A DNA stretch of 64,000 bases from Oscillibacter ruminantium GH1 (GCF_000307265.1 NZ_DF158896.1:878860-942859), one strand, 5' to 3'; shown: positions 34,820 through 43,540, counted from the stretch's first letter. Notes: generated from the sequence alone by a model not told the origin. Program-made: numbers and translations.

Positions 34820-36382
34820 ATGAAACGTATCGACAGAACACAGAAGGTCCGCACCGGTTTCCACGAGGCCAAGTGGGACGAACCCATTATCTATGAGCTG
34901 AGCAAGCCCGGCGAGCGGGGCATCCTGCCTCCTCACGCGGAAGAAAAGGTACGCAAAACCGTGGGTGACGGCGTGTCTGCCCTGCCGGAAGGTCTGCGCC
35001 GCAAGCAGACGGTCAATCTGCCCGAGCTGTCTCAGAGCCGGGTTCTGCGCCACTATCTGCGCCTTTCGCAGGAGACGCTGGGCGCGGACGTGAACATCGA
35101 GATCGGGCAGGGAACCTGCACCATGAAATACAGCCCCAAAGTCAACGAGCAGCTATCGCGCAGCCTGTTCGACCTGCATCCCTTGCAGGACCCCTCCACC
35201 GTGCAGGGTATCCTGAAAATCTTCCACGAGACGGACCGATACATGCAGGAGATTTCCGGCATGAGCCGCTTCACCTTCCAGCCCGGCGGCGGCTCTCAGG
35301 GCCTGTTCACCATGGCCTCCGTGGTTCGGGCCTATATGGACAGCCGGGGTGAGACGCGGGACAAGTTCATCTCCACGATTTACTCTCACCCCTCCGACGC
35401 GGCGGCCCCGGCGCTGAAGGGCTATAAAATCATCTACCTCCAGCCGGACCCGGAGACCGGCGTCCCCGATCTGGAGGCGTTCAAGGCCGTGTGTACGGAG
35501 CGGACGGCGGGCTTTATTCAGGCCAACCCCGAGGATACCGGTCTGTACAACGGGCACATCGCCCAGTTCACGGAGTATGCGCACAAGATGGGTGCCTTGT
35601 GCTGCTACGATCAGGCCAACGGAAACGCGGTGCTGGGCGTGGCCCGGGCAAAGGAAGCGGGCTTTGACATGTGCCACTTCAACCTGCACAAGACTTTTTC
35701 CACGCCCCACGGCTGCGGCGGCCCCGCCTGCGGCGCCACCGGCGTCCGGGAAGGGCTGGAGGAGTTCCTGCCCGCGCCTCTCATCGACTTTGACGGGGAG
35801 GAGTATTTCTATAACTACGCCTTTGAAAACAAGGAATTCGGCGTCCGTAAGGTTCGGTCCTACTACGGCGTGGCTCCGGTGGTATTCAAAACCTACTGCT
35901 GGATTCGCTCCATGGGCCCCAACGGACTCTATCAGGTCACCAAGACTGCGGTGCTGAACAACAACTATATGTTCAAAAAAATGCTGGAGATTCCCGGTGT
36001 CAGCGCCTATTACATGGACGGGAAGAATCAGCGGGTGGAGCAGTGCCGCTATACTATGGAAAAAATTTTCGAGGATACCGGCGTGTCCACCACCGACATT
36101 CAGCGCCGCATGATGGACTTCGGGATGCACTACTGGACCAGCCACCACCCCTTCTATCTCCCCGAGCCCATCACGCTGGAGCCCACGGAGACGCCGTCCA
36201 AGGAGGACATTGACGAGTATGTGGAGACGCTGAAATATGTGTTCCGGGAGTGCTATGAAAAGCCGGAGTACGTGAAGTCCGCGCCCCACGCCAGCACCAC
36301 CCATCAGGTGGACGAATCCGTGATGGACGACCCGGCGAAATGGGCCACCAGCTGGAAGGTCTATCTGCGCAAGTATCAGTGA
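34820..36382 (+). CDS. Divergent GcvPB-like PLP enzyme (glycine decarboxylase P-protein, C-terminal half homologue)
   Basis: 520 residues, PLP enzyme of the GcvPB type. The Schiff-base lysine is K291 in FNLHKTFSTPHG. The loop after it reads HGCGGPACGATGV where the family normally has HGGGGPGAGPVGV, and YYGVAPVVFKTY replaces the usual YGNFGVLVRAYAY. PPTIYFP is also replaced near the C terminus (HYWTSHHPFYLP). The fold and cofactor are clear, but the glycine- and lipoyl-site loops have changed. Together with the GcvPA-like subunit it probably forms an alpha2beta2 enzyme with altered specificity. ATG 34820 follows AAGGAGGGGAG. Confidence 0.87.
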   Translation: MKRIDRTQKVRTGFHEAKWDEPIIYELSKPGERGILPPHAEEKVRKTVGDGVSALPEGLRRKQTVNLPELSQSRVLRHYLRLSQETLGADVNIEIGQGTCTMKYSPKVNEQLSRSLFDLHPLQDPSTVQGILKIFHETDRYMQEISGMSRFTFQPGGGSQGLFTMASVVRAYMDSRGETRDKFISTIYSHPSDAAAPALKGYKIIYLQPDPETGVPDLEAFKAVCTERTAGFIQANPEDTGLYNGHIAQFTEYAHKMGALCCYDQANGNAVLGVARAKEAGFDMCHFNLHKTFSTPHGCGGPACGATGVREGLEEFLPAPLIDFDGEEYFYNYAFENKEFGVRKVRSYYGVAPVVFKTYCWIRSMGPNGLYQVTKTAVLNNNYMFKKMLEIPGVSAYYMDGKNQRVEQCRYTMEKIFEDTGVSTTDIQRRMMDFGMHYWTSHHPFYLPEPITLEPTETPSKEDIDEYVETLKYVFRECYEKPEYVKSAPHASTTHQVDESVMDDPAKWATSWKVYLRKYQ

Positions 36383-36465
36383 GCGGCTGCGCCGCAGACA
36401 AATGAAATCGGACGGGGCGGCGGCAGACTCTGCGCGCCGCCCCGTCTCACATGGGAGGGACCTTC

Positions 36466-37584
36466 ATGGAACGTGGAAAACTGGGACTAATCGTCAACCC
36501 CGTGGCGGGGCTGGGCGGCAGCGTGGGACTCAAGGGCACCGACCATGTGGCGGCGGAGGCCCTGCGCCGGGGAGCTGTGCCGCAGGCGGAGCGGCGGGCC
36601 GCTGACGCGCTGGCGCGGCTGCTTCCTCTGCGAGAGCAGATCACGGTCTACACGGGCCGCGGCCCACTGGGGGAGAACGCGGCCCGTTCACTGGGCTTTA
36701 CCTGCGTCTGCGCCGAAGAGATCGGCTGCGCCGCCACCGACGGGGAAACCACCGCCGCTCTCGGCGCGTGGATACAGGCGCAGGGAGCGGACCTGACCCT
36801 TTTTGCCGGGGGCGACGGCACGGCCCGGGATGTCTGCCGGACTGCCGGACCGTCCGGCGTGTTTCTGGGAATTCCCGCCGGGGTGAAAATCCATTCCCCG
36901 GTGTATGCCCGCAGCCCCCGGGCGGCGGGGGAATTGGCGGCGCTGTGGCTGACGGGAAAGGTGACGCGGACGAAGGAAGAGGAGGTTCTGGACATCGACG
37001 AGGAGCTCTACCGTCAGGAGCAAATCGCACCCCGGCTGTACGGGTATCTGCCCATTCCCCTGCAAAAGCAATACACGCAAAACCGCAAGTGTGCTTCGCC
37101 GCCGGATGAGGCCGCATCCATGGCGGCCATCGGCTGCCGCATCGCGGACGACATGGAGCCGGGGGTCTTCTACCTTGTCGGAGCGGGGACAACCACCCGG
37201 GCGGTGATGGAGCAGCTGGGCCTGCCTAACACGCTGATTGGGGTCGATTTGGTAAAGAATGGGCAGTTGGTAGGAAGCGATCTGTATGGGCAGCAGATTT
37301 TGGACCTGATTCGGGGCCACCCCGCGAAGCTGGTGCTTACCGTCACCGGCGGGCAGGGCTTTTTGTTCGGGCGGGGCAATCAGCAGCTGACCCCGGCAGT
37401 GCTCCGGGCTGTTGGCCGGGAGAATCTCATCATTGCCGCCACGAGGGAGAAGCTGTTCCGGCTGCGGGGCCAGCCGCTGCTGGCGGATACCGGGGATGCT
37501 GCGCTGGACGCGGCCTTAAGCGGCTACTGCCGGGTGCTGACGGGCTATGCCGATTCGGTGGTATGCCGGATTGCTCCCGGCTGA
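36466..37584 (+). CDS. ATP-NAD kinase-like / AcoX-family protein
   Basis: 372 residues. The N-terminal GLIVNPVAGLGGSVGLKG and LFAGGDGTARDV (about 112-123, GGDGT being the kinase motif) are those of the diacylglycerol/NAD kinase superfamily in its AcoX branch. A distinctive C-terminal region (GAGTTTRAVMEQLG, GVDLVKNGQL, VTGGQGFLFGRGNQQ) follows. AcoX occurs in acetoin and related catabolic operons, where its role is unproved; NADP formation is one suggestion. It closes the sigma-54 operon. ATG 36466 follows GGGAGGG; an ATG at 36451 is in frame but has no ribosome site. Confidence 0.82.
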   Translation: MERGKLGLIVNPVAGLGGSVGLKGTDHVAAEALRRGAVPQAERRAADALARLLPLREQITVYTGRGPLGENAARSLGFTCVCAEEIGCAATDGETTAALGAWIQAQGADLTLFAGGDGTARDVCRTAGPSGVFLGIPAGVKIHSPVYARSPRAAGELAALWLTGKVTRTKEEEVLDIDEELYRQEQIAPRLYGYLPIPLQKQYTQNRKCASPPDEAASMAAIGCRIADDMEPGVFYLVGAGTTTRAVMEQLGLPNTLIGVDLVKNGQLVGSDLYGQQILDLIRGHPAKLVLTVTGGQGFLFGRGNQQLTPAVLRAVGRENLIIAATREKLFRLRGQPLLADTGDAALDAALSGYCRVLTGYADSVVCRIAPG

Positions 37585-37646
37585 GGGCTTGCGCGGACGG
37601 CTGCGCCGCCGGACCGCCCGATCCGCTGCCCCCAAACCGAAAAAAA

Positions 37647-37678
37647 CGCGCCTCTCCCTGCGTGTGGGGAGAGGCGCG
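37647..37678. terminator. Terminator-like hairpin after acoX-like gene
   Basis: 12-bp stem CGCGCCTCTCCC/GGGAGAGGCGCG. The U tract is on the minus strand (TTTTTT after CGCG), while the plus side only has CCTTGCTT. It may end acoX transcription weakly or stop leftward transcription. Confidence 0.6.
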
Positions 37679-38117
37679 CCTTGCTTGACGGGATTTTTCG
37701 GGATATGCGGGATGTACAGGCGAATGATAGTTAAACTTCATACCGCAGCGGGCAGCGAAGGCCAAAGGCGGTTCTGAAATCAGACACCGCCCATGATTTA
37801 TCTGTCGTTTTCGCAGAGAAACTCCGTTAAGTTAGAATGGTATAAACAAAAGGAACAAGGGAACTTACTCGTTCTATGCGATAAAGGTAAAATTGTTTCG
37901 CGGGGAGTTTAGCAAACAGAGAAAAGGTGCTGTTTCAGTGTATCTAGGGGGATGGCATGAGCGGCAAACCCGCGGATGAACGGTTTCAAAGCAGCCCAAC
38001 ACATACACTGCGGTGAAATCCATGAAGGGGGAGAATTTGCCGCGGCCTGATTTCCAGCGAGGACTTCAAAACAGTTGCCTTTTTGCGGGAAAGCCCTAAA
38101 TGCCGCGCGTCTTTTCG

Positions 38118-38146
38118 TTGACGGAAGACCCTCTTCGCAGTATAAT
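38118..38146 (+). promoter_or_regulatory. Sigma-A promoter of cytidylate-kinase-like gene
   Basis: TTGACG (38118-38123), 17-base spacer, consensus TATAAT (38141-38146), 28 bases before the start codon. Confidence 0.85.
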
Positions 38147-38173
38147 TCAATTACACAGAAGGGAGGTCTTTCC

Positions 38174-38785
38174 ATGAGAACCATTATCACCATTGGCCGC
38201 CAATTTGGCAGCGGAGGGCGAAACATTGGCGCTCGTTTGGCGAAGAAACTGGAGATTCCCTTTTACGACAAGGAACTGCTGAAAAAAGCGGCGGAGAAAA
38301 GCGGCCTGTGTGAAAAGTTATTCGAGAATTTTGACGAGCGGCCCAAGAGTCTGCTGTATTCCATAGCCATGGACTCGTACATGTTTGCTCTGCCCGGCGC
38401 GGTAACCAACGACTCGCTGGAACAGCAGGTGTATCTGGCAACCTTCGACGCAGTGAGGCATGTGGCGGAGGAAGGCCCTTGCGTGATTATCGGCCGCTGC
38501 GCGGACTATGCGCTGGAGGGGTGGGACAATACGCTCAGCCTGTTTATCCACGCACCGCTGGAGCGACGGATTGCCGCCGTGGCCCGGCGGCAGAATCTGG
38601 ATACCGACAAGGCCCGCCAGATGGTTCTGCGGACCGACAAACGCCGCGCCGCATACTATGAATATTACTCCGCAAAAAAGTGGGGCGCAGTGGACAGCTA
38701 TGATTTTTGTCTGGACAGCAGTGTGTTCGGGCAGGATGGTGCCGTGGAACTCATTGAAGACTTGGTGCGGTTAAAGGAACGGTAA
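38174..38785 (+). CDS. Cytidylate kinase-like family protein
   Basis: 203 residues. The P-loop region is GRQFGSGGRNIGARLAKKL (about 8-26), followed by a YDKELLKKAA segment, VIIGRCADY (about 97-105) and a lid-like RRIAAVARRQNLD. This is the Cytidylate_kin_2-type family common in Clostridia, which resembles CMP kinase but differs from the essential Cmk; its substrate is not established. Single-gene unit with strong promoter, GAAGGGAGG ribosome site and its own terminator. Confidence 0.87.
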   Translation: MRTIITIGRQFGSGGRNIGARLAKKLEIPFYDKELLKKAAEKSGLCEKLFENFDERPKSLLYSIAMDSYMFALPGAVTNDSLEQQVYLATFDAVRHVAEEGPCVIIGRCADYALEGWDNTLSLFIHAPLERRIAAVARRQNLDTDKARQMVLRTDKRRAAYYEYYSAKKWGAVDSYDFCLDSSVFGQDGAVELIEDLVRLKER

Positions 38786-38961
38786 AATAGGTTCCGTGAC
38801 ACCCAACTCCGCCGAATAACCGCGAAGCACATTGAAAAATTTTGCGGAGTTTGCTGTCGAAGCGGCGAGAAAACAAAATCCGTTTTTTCCGATAGTGTAT
38901 GCGTCGGAAAGAACCGGCTGCAAATCCATTTTTCTTGAAAAAATTTATTAACCGATGCAGA

Positions 38962-39000
38962 GCACCGGCGCGGACCATGAGTCCGCGCCGGTGCCTTTTC
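38962..39000 (+). terminator. Intrinsic terminator
   Basis: Perfect 14-bp stem GCACCGGCGCGGAC/GTCCGCGCCGGTGC, CATGA loop, followed by CTTTTC. Confidence 0.88.
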
Positions 39001-39085
39001 ATGTCAACGGCAAATTTCGCGATTTTGAGTTTGAACGGGTGAGTCATTGACTTTTCGGGAAAGATAGGAGATGTTAAAAAGACGC

Positions 39086-39146
39086 TTGACAGATACCCGG
39101 TGGGGGTATATTATAAAGGCATAAAAGAAATACCCGATGGGGGTAT
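39086..39146 (+). promoter_or_regulatory. CsoR-controlled copA promoter with two operators
   Basis: TTGACA (39086-39091) and TATTAT (39109-39114) are 17 bases apart. ATACCCGGTGGGGGTAT (39093-39109) fills the spacer and ATACCCGATGGGGGTAT (39130-39146) lies just after the start point. Both match the TACCC-N5-GGGTA operator type of copper repressor CsoR, encoded two genes downstream. Copper should relieve repression. Confidence 0.9.
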
Positions 39147-39171
39147 TTTGCCGGCTGGAAAGGAGCCAATT

Positions 39172-41409
39172 ATGCGCGAAGAGACCTATGAAATCAGCGG
39201 AATGCACTGCGCGGCGTGCAGTGCGTCCGTGGAACGGGTGACCCGGAAACTGCCGGGCGTCAACCGAAGTGAAGTGAACCTCACCACGGGGATTCTGTCC
39301 ATTGAATACGACGAGGGGCAGACCAGTCCGGCGGATATTGTCAAAAAGGTGGAAAAAGCAGGCTTTGGCTGCAAGTCCAGAACCGAGGAGAAAGCCGCCC
39401 CGGTCAAGGAGGAGACAGACGAGGCAGAGCTTGCCCTACGGCAGACAAAGCGAAATCTGATCAGCGCGGCAGTGGTTACGGCTGTTTTGCTGTATGTATC
39501 CATGGGGCAGATGCTGCCCACGCCGCTGCCGCTGCCGAATATCCTGTCCATGGATACCCATCCGGTGAACTTTGCCATGACGCAGCTCATCCTGACCATT
39601 CCGGTTCTGTGGTTTGGGCGCAGTTATCTGGTGGGCGGACTGAAGGCCCTGTGGCACCGGAATCCCAATATGGATTCGCTGGTGGCCATTGGCAGCGGGT
39701 GCTCGTTCCTATACTCACTGGCGATGACCTATTTGATTTCGGACGTACCCCACCATGTGCATCATCTATATTATGAGTCGGCGGCGGTGGTGCTGACCCT
39801 CATCATGGTGGGAAAATTTTTGGAGAGCCGAAACGTGCAGAAGACCAAGGGAGCGATCACAAAGCTGATGGACCTGCGGCCCGACGTGGCGGTTTTAGCG
39901 GAAACAGGAGAAAAAATTCCCACCGCATCCCTGAAGGCGGGTGATTTGATTTTAATCAAGCCCGGCGAGAAAATCGCGGCCGACGGCACGGTGAGCAAGG
40001 GTGAGAGCAGCGTCAATGAGTCGATGCTTACCGGCGAGAGCCTGCCGGTGGAAAAAGCGGCGGGCAGTGCCGTTATCGGCGGGAGCATCAATGGCGACGG
40101 CGTGCTGTACGTTTCTGTTACCCGGGTGGGTGAGGACTCCACACTGTCCAAAATCATCCGGTTTGTGGAGAACGCTCAAGGGAAAAAGGCGCCCATCTCC
40201 CGCATTGCCGACAAGGTGGCGGGGGTGTTCGTCCCCACTGTCATGGTGATCGCCGCTATTGCCGCCGCCGTGTGGCTGCTGGCAGGACAGGACTTTCCCT
40301 TTGCTCTGCGAATTTTCACCTCTATACTGGTGATTGCCTGCCCTTGCGCACTGGGATTGGCTACCCCTACCGCCATTATGGTGGGGACGGGCCTTGGCGC
40401 ATCCAACGGAATTTTGATCCGCAGCGGCGAGGCGCTGGAAGTCACCCACAAAACCTCTGCGGTGGTGCTGGACAAGACCGGGACCGTGACGGAAGGAAAA
40501 CCTGCGGTGATGGAAGTGCTGCCGCTGGGTGTTTCAGAAGAAGAACTGCTGACGCTGGCGGCGGGGGTGGAGTCCGTGTCCCAGCACCCCCTGGCTGCCG
40601 CCATTGTGGAGGAAGCCGGGAAGCGGGAGCTGACGCTGCCCAACCCGCCGGAGAAATTTGAAAATCTATCCGGCCGGGGCCTGCGGGCCGTGCTGAATGG
40701 TGCGGATGTGCTGGCTGGAAACCGGCGGCTGATGGGGGAGTCCGGCGTGGACCTGTCGGCACTGGAACGGGATGCGGAACGTCTGGCGGGGCAGGGGCAG
40801 ACACCCATGTACTTCACAAGAGACGGGAAGCTGCTGGGGCTGATCTCTGTGGCGGACCGGGTGAAGCCCACCAGCAAGGACGCTATCGCCGCGCTGAAAG
40901 CGCAGGGAATCCGCACCGTTTTGCTCACCGGAGACAACCAAGCCGCCGCGCAGGCCATTGCCGCGCAGGTGGGAGTGGATGAAGTGGTGGCAGAGGTACT
41001 GCCGGAGGAAAAGGCGGATGTGGTGCGAAAGATTCAGGATGAGGGCCGCACGGTCATGATGGTGGGCGACGGGATCAACGACGCTCCCGCCTTGGCGCAG
41101 GCAGATATCGGCTGTGCCATTGGAAACGGCAGCGATATTGCCATCGAGTCCGCACAGGTGATTTTGATGCGGGGAGACTTGGCCGACGTGGCCCGGGCAA
41201 TCCGGCTCAGCCGGTTGACCATCCGCAACATCAAGCAAAACCTGTTCTGGGCATTTTGCTACAACACCGTGGGAATTCCGCTGGCTGCGGGCGCACTGTA
41301 TTTGAGCCACGGATTATTGCTGTCGCCCATGTTTGCGGGGGCGGCAATGTCTCTCAGCTCCATCTGCGTGGTGGGGAACGCGCTGCGGCTGGGCCGCAAA
41401 AAGCTGTAA
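39172..41409 (+). CDS. copA: Copper-exporting P1B-type ATPase
   Basis: 745 residues. One N-terminal heavy-metal-associated domain with GMHCAAC (residues 10-16) precedes eight membrane helices. Motifs are the transport CPC in CPCALGLATP (about 389), phosphorylation DKTGTVTEG (about 433), the HP motif QHPLAAAI and GDGINDAPAL (about 628). CPC with the copper-sensing CsoR context indicates Cu(I) efflux. ATG 39172 follows AAAGGAG, with CsoR operators upstream. First gene of copA-csoR-copZ. Confidence 0.95.
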   Translation: MREETYEISGMHCAACSASVERVTRKLPGVNRSEVNLTTGILSIEYDEGQTSPADIVKKVEKAGFGCKSRTEEKAAPVKEETDEAELALRQTKRNLISAAVVTAVLLYVSMGQMLPTPLPLPNILSMDTHPVNFAMTQLILTIPVLWFGRSYLVGGLKALWHRNPNMDSLVAIGSGCSFLYSLAMTYLISDVPHHVHHLYYESAAVVLTLIMVGKFLESRNVQKTKGAITKLMDLRPDVAVLAETGEKIPTASLKAGDLILIKPGEKIAADGTVSKGESSVNESMLTGESLPVEKAAGSAVIGGSINGDGVLYVSVTRVGEDSTLSKIIRFVENAQGKKAPISRIADKVAGVFVPTVMVIAAIAAAVWLLAGQDFPFALRIFTSILVIACPCALGLATPTAIMVGTGLGASNGILIRSGEALEVTHKTSAVVLDKTGTVTEGKPAVMEVLPLGVSEEELLTLAAGVESVSQHPLAAAIVEEAGKRELTLPNPPEKFENLSGRGLRAVLNGADVLAGNRRLMGESGVDLSALERDAERLAGQGQTPMYFTRDGKLLGLISVADRVKPTSKDAIAALKAQGIRTVLLTGDNQAAAQAIAAQVGVDEVVAEVLPEEKADVVRKIQDEGRTVMMVGDGINDAPALAQADIGCAIGNGSDIAIESAQVILMRGDLADVARAIRLSRLTIRNIKQNLFWAFCYNTVGIPLAAGALYLSHGLLLSPMFAGAAMSLSSICVVGNALRLGRKKL

Positions 41410-41420
41410 GGAGGCAGAGT

Positions 41421-41747
41421 ATGAACGAGGAAAAATGTCCGGAGACGGGCGAGATCTGCGCTTGCTGTACGCGGCACAAGCACCGGGAACCGGCGGAGGC
41501 CGACGCGCTGCTGCGCCGTCTCAGCCGCATTGAAGGGCAGGTGCGGGGCATCCGGGGCATGGTGGAAAAGGAGGCCTACTGCACCGACATCCTGACGCAG
41601 GTATCGGCAGTGCAGGCGGCGCTGAACGCCTTTTCCAGAGAATTGCTGGGCAGCCATGTCAAAACCTGCGTGGTGCAGGATATTCAGGCGGGGCGCACCG
41701 AGGTGGTGGACGATCTGCTGAATATCCTTCAAAAGCTGATGAAGTGA
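41421..41747 (+). CDS. csoR: Copper-sensing repressor CsoR
   Basis: 108 residues, all-helical CsoR/RcnR family. The Cu(I) ligands are visible as Cys in EAYCTDIL (about 55) and His...Cys in GSHVKTCVVQD (about 80 and 84). The N terminus is extended and cysteine-rich (CPETGEICACCTRHKH), an uncommon addition that might bind further metal. The helical core starts at LLRRLSRIEGQVRGI. Start at 41421 after AAGGAGG, 11 bases after copA. Two matching operators precede copA, so the operon is autoregulated. Confidence 0.92.
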   Translation: MNEEKCPETGEICACCTRHKHREPAEADALLRRLSRIEGQVRGIRGMVEKEAYCTDILTQVSAVQAALNAFSRELLGSHVKTCVVQDIQAGRTEVVDDLLNILQKLMK

Positions 41748-41796
41748 ACGGCGATTTTAAGCTGCCGTGAACAATAAATGAAAAGGAGAATGAAAA

Positions 41797-41991
41797 ATGA
41801 AGACAATTTCTGTACCTGATATGATGTGCGAGAACTGCGTCCGGCGCATCACGGAAGCCCTGACCAAGGCGGACCTGAAATTTGAGGTATCGCTGGAGAA
41901 GAAAACCGTGGAGATCGACGGCTGTGAGAATTGTGTAAAGACCGCTCTCGGTGAGCTGGAGGATCTGGGCTTTACACCGGAGGAACGCTAA
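41797..41991 (+). CDS. copZ: Copper chaperone-like heavy-metal-associated domain protein
   Basis: 64 residues forming one ferredoxin-like HMA domain. The metal-binding motif is MMCENC (residues 9-14); a second CENC occurs near 44-47 (GCENCVKTAL), which ordinary CopZ proteins lack. It would carry Cu(I) in the cytosol to CopA. It ends the cop operon and starts behind AAAAGGAGAATG. Confidence 0.88.
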   Translation: MKTISVPDMMCENCVRRITEALTKADLKFEVSLEKKTVEIDGCENCVKTALGELEDLGFTPEER

Positions 41992-42125
41992 TCGTTCGCT
42001 GCCCTCGCCAACGGCAGAGGAGAAACAACCAATCTGTGGCGAGCGTTACCGCCGGGCCGAAAAGCGCAACCAATTTGCTTTCTGGCTCAAGTGATGGGCA
42101 ATTTGCATAAAACCCTTGCGGTGCA

Positions 42126-42180
42126 AGAGAAACAGGCGAGACATTACAAAAAGATGTCTCGCCTGTTTCTCTTTATCTTT
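42126..42180 (+). terminator. Strong intrinsic terminator of cop operon
   Basis: Perfect 19-bp stem (42126-42144 with 42154-42172) and a TTTATCTTTTTT tract. Confidence 0.93.
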
Positions 42181-42290
42181 TTTGTTATTTTTTTGTTACT
42201 GTTAACCTGATAATATCCAATCTTATCCAATCGCTTTAGGGAACTTTTGGGCGAAAGTGGGGAGGTGTCCCTCCTTAACACGGCGGAAAC

Positions 42291-42319
42291 TTGACAAGAG
42301 TGGGAAATGGGGGTATACT
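42291..42319 (+). promoter_or_regulatory. Sigma-A promoter of 3D-domain protein gene
   Basis: TTGACA (42291-42296), 17-base spacer, TATACT (42314-42319). Confidence 0.82.
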
Positions 42320-42442
42320 AAGCCCAGTTTTTCATTCGGTAACAATAAGTTACAAAAGATTTCTCCGAGATTTTGAATGCGTATAATCGTCTTCCAAATC
42401 GGGAAAAATATGGGATGGAAACGATTCTCAGGAGGTATTGTT

Positions 42443-43477
42443 TTGAAACTGCAACTACTGTCCCGCGCGAAGAGCGCGGCGCGGCGGCTGATCCCATTCG
42501 TCAGTGTGACGGTGCTGGTTCTGACCGCCTGTTGGTTCACCACGGACCGGGCAGCCGCGCTCTATATCCTCACCGACGAGGACGATGCAACCATCGTTTT
42601 GGAGCAGGGCGCCGACGTGGCGGACTTTTCTTCCAAGATGGTGTATATCGGCACCAACGCCAGCGGCTTTGAATTGACGCTGGCTGCCGGACGGCCCGTG
42701 ACGGTGCTGTACAACGGCGCGTCCATTTCCACCACATCCCGGCAGGAGACTGTCTCTCAGCTGCTGGATCGCGTCCACACGGTTCCCGGTCCGCTGGACA
42801 TGGTGGCTGTGGACCTGAACGACACGGGGCTGACGCTGAGTGTGGCTTCCGACCTGACTTATTATGAGCGGGTGACGGAAAGCGATTCCTTCCAGACGGT
42901 ATACGAGGACGATCCAACCATGGAGGCTGGTACGCAGAAGGTGGTTCAGACCGGTGCGGACGGCGTTCGTTCCGCAGTATATGAGGTGACTTATTCCGGC
43001 GGTGAGCGGGTTTCCCGCCAGCTGGTGTCCGAGGAGGACTCCACCGCTGTGGACGAGATCATCCGTGTGGGAACCGCTGTGGCCGCCGACATCCCCGTGG
43101 ACAGTGGGGACCGGGTGGTAGACGTGACGAAGAACGCAGACGGCAGCGGTACGCTGACCTTCGCGTCCGGAGCCACGCGAAGCTTCAGCACAGTCAAGTC
43201 CATGACCGCCACCGCCTATACCAAGGGACACGGCGGCGCAGACAGCTACACCGCCACCGGAACTACCGTGCGTGTGGGTGTTGTGGCCGTTGACAAGCGG
43301 GTAATCCCTCTGGGGACGAAGCTTTATATCGTTTCTTCCGACGGCAAGGTGACTTATGGCATGGCTGTTGCCGAGGATACCGGCGTCAGGGGCAATATCG
43401 TGGATTTGTACTATGACACGTATCAGCAGTGTATCGAATTTGGTCGCCGGGGCGCCACGGTGTACGTGTTGAACTGA
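42443..43477 (+). CDS. Membrane-anchored or exported G5/3D-domain cell-wall protein (YabE-like)
   Basis: 344 residues. A basic N terminus and one membrane segment (about 17-40) lead to an extracellular region with DUF348-like repeats, a G5-like domain (about 165-230) and a C-terminal 3D domain (about 255-344). The 3D domain has the three conserved Asp in AVDKRVIPLGT, AEDTG and IVDLYYD. 3D domains are lytic-transglycosylase-like and occur in resuscitation or spore-cortex factors. I start at TTG 42443 because AGGAGG lies seven bases before it. Confidence 0.83.
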   Translation: MKLQLLSRAKSAARRLIPFVSVTVLVLTACWFTTDRAAALYILTDEDDATIVLEQGADVADFSSKMVYIGTNASGFELTLAAGRPVTVLYNGASISTTSRQETVSQLLDRVHTVPGPLDMVAVDLNDTGLTLSVASDLTYYERVTESDSFQTVYEDDPTMEAGTQKVVQTGADGVRSAVYEVTYSGGERVSRQLVSEEDSTAVDEIIRVGTAVAADIPVDSGDRVVDVTKNADGSGTLTFASGATRSFSTVKSMTATAYTKGHGGADSYTATGTTVRVGVVAVDKRVIPLGTKLYIVSSDGKVTYGMAVAEDTGVRGNIVDLYYDTYQQCIEFGRRGATVYVLN

Positions 43478-43497
43478 AGAAATTTTGGAAGATTAAA

Positions 43498-43540
43498 AAC
43501 GTCTGTCCCGCCGAATTTTCGGCGGGACAGACGTTTTTTT
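43498..43540 (+). terminator. Strong intrinsic terminator
   Basis: Perfect 17-bp stem (43498-43514 with 43519-43535) with ATTT loop and a run of seven T. Confidence 0.94.

Larger units (their letters stand above)
37585..38173. other. 589-base gap between acoX-like and cytidylate-kinase-like genes
   Basis: It holds a GC-rich inverted repeat (37647-37678) and a sigma-A promoter at its right end (38118-38146). A possible 19-codon ORF at 37957 with an AGGGGG site is too short to call. Otherwise I see no gene or known RNA. Confidence 0.6.
38786..39171. other. Intergenic region before copA
   Basis: Holds the terminator at 38962-39000 and the CsoR-controlled copA promoter at 39086-39146. The stretch 38786-38960 shows nothing I can name. 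Confidence 0.7.
41992..42442. other. Gap between copZ and 3D-domain protein gene
   Basis: Contains the cop terminator (42126-42180) and a consensus promoter (42291-42319) followed by a leader of about 115 bases. The leader has no riboswitch pattern I recognise; in particular I do not see the c-di-AMP motif known upstream of some wall-lytic genes. Confidence 0.6.

Noticed and set aside
37957-38016. 19-codon ORF with an AGGGGG ribosome site
   Set aside because: Too short and without promoter or recognisable features to call; mentioned only in the gap description.
38075-38173. Extended N terminus of the cytidylate-kinase-like protein
   Set aside because: It would start upstream of the consensus promoter at 38118-38146; ATG 38174 has GAAGGGAGG.
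42320-42442. c-di-AMP riboswitch before the 3D-domain gene
   Set aside because: Such switches occur before wall-lytic genes, but the conserved motif blocks are absent in this leader.
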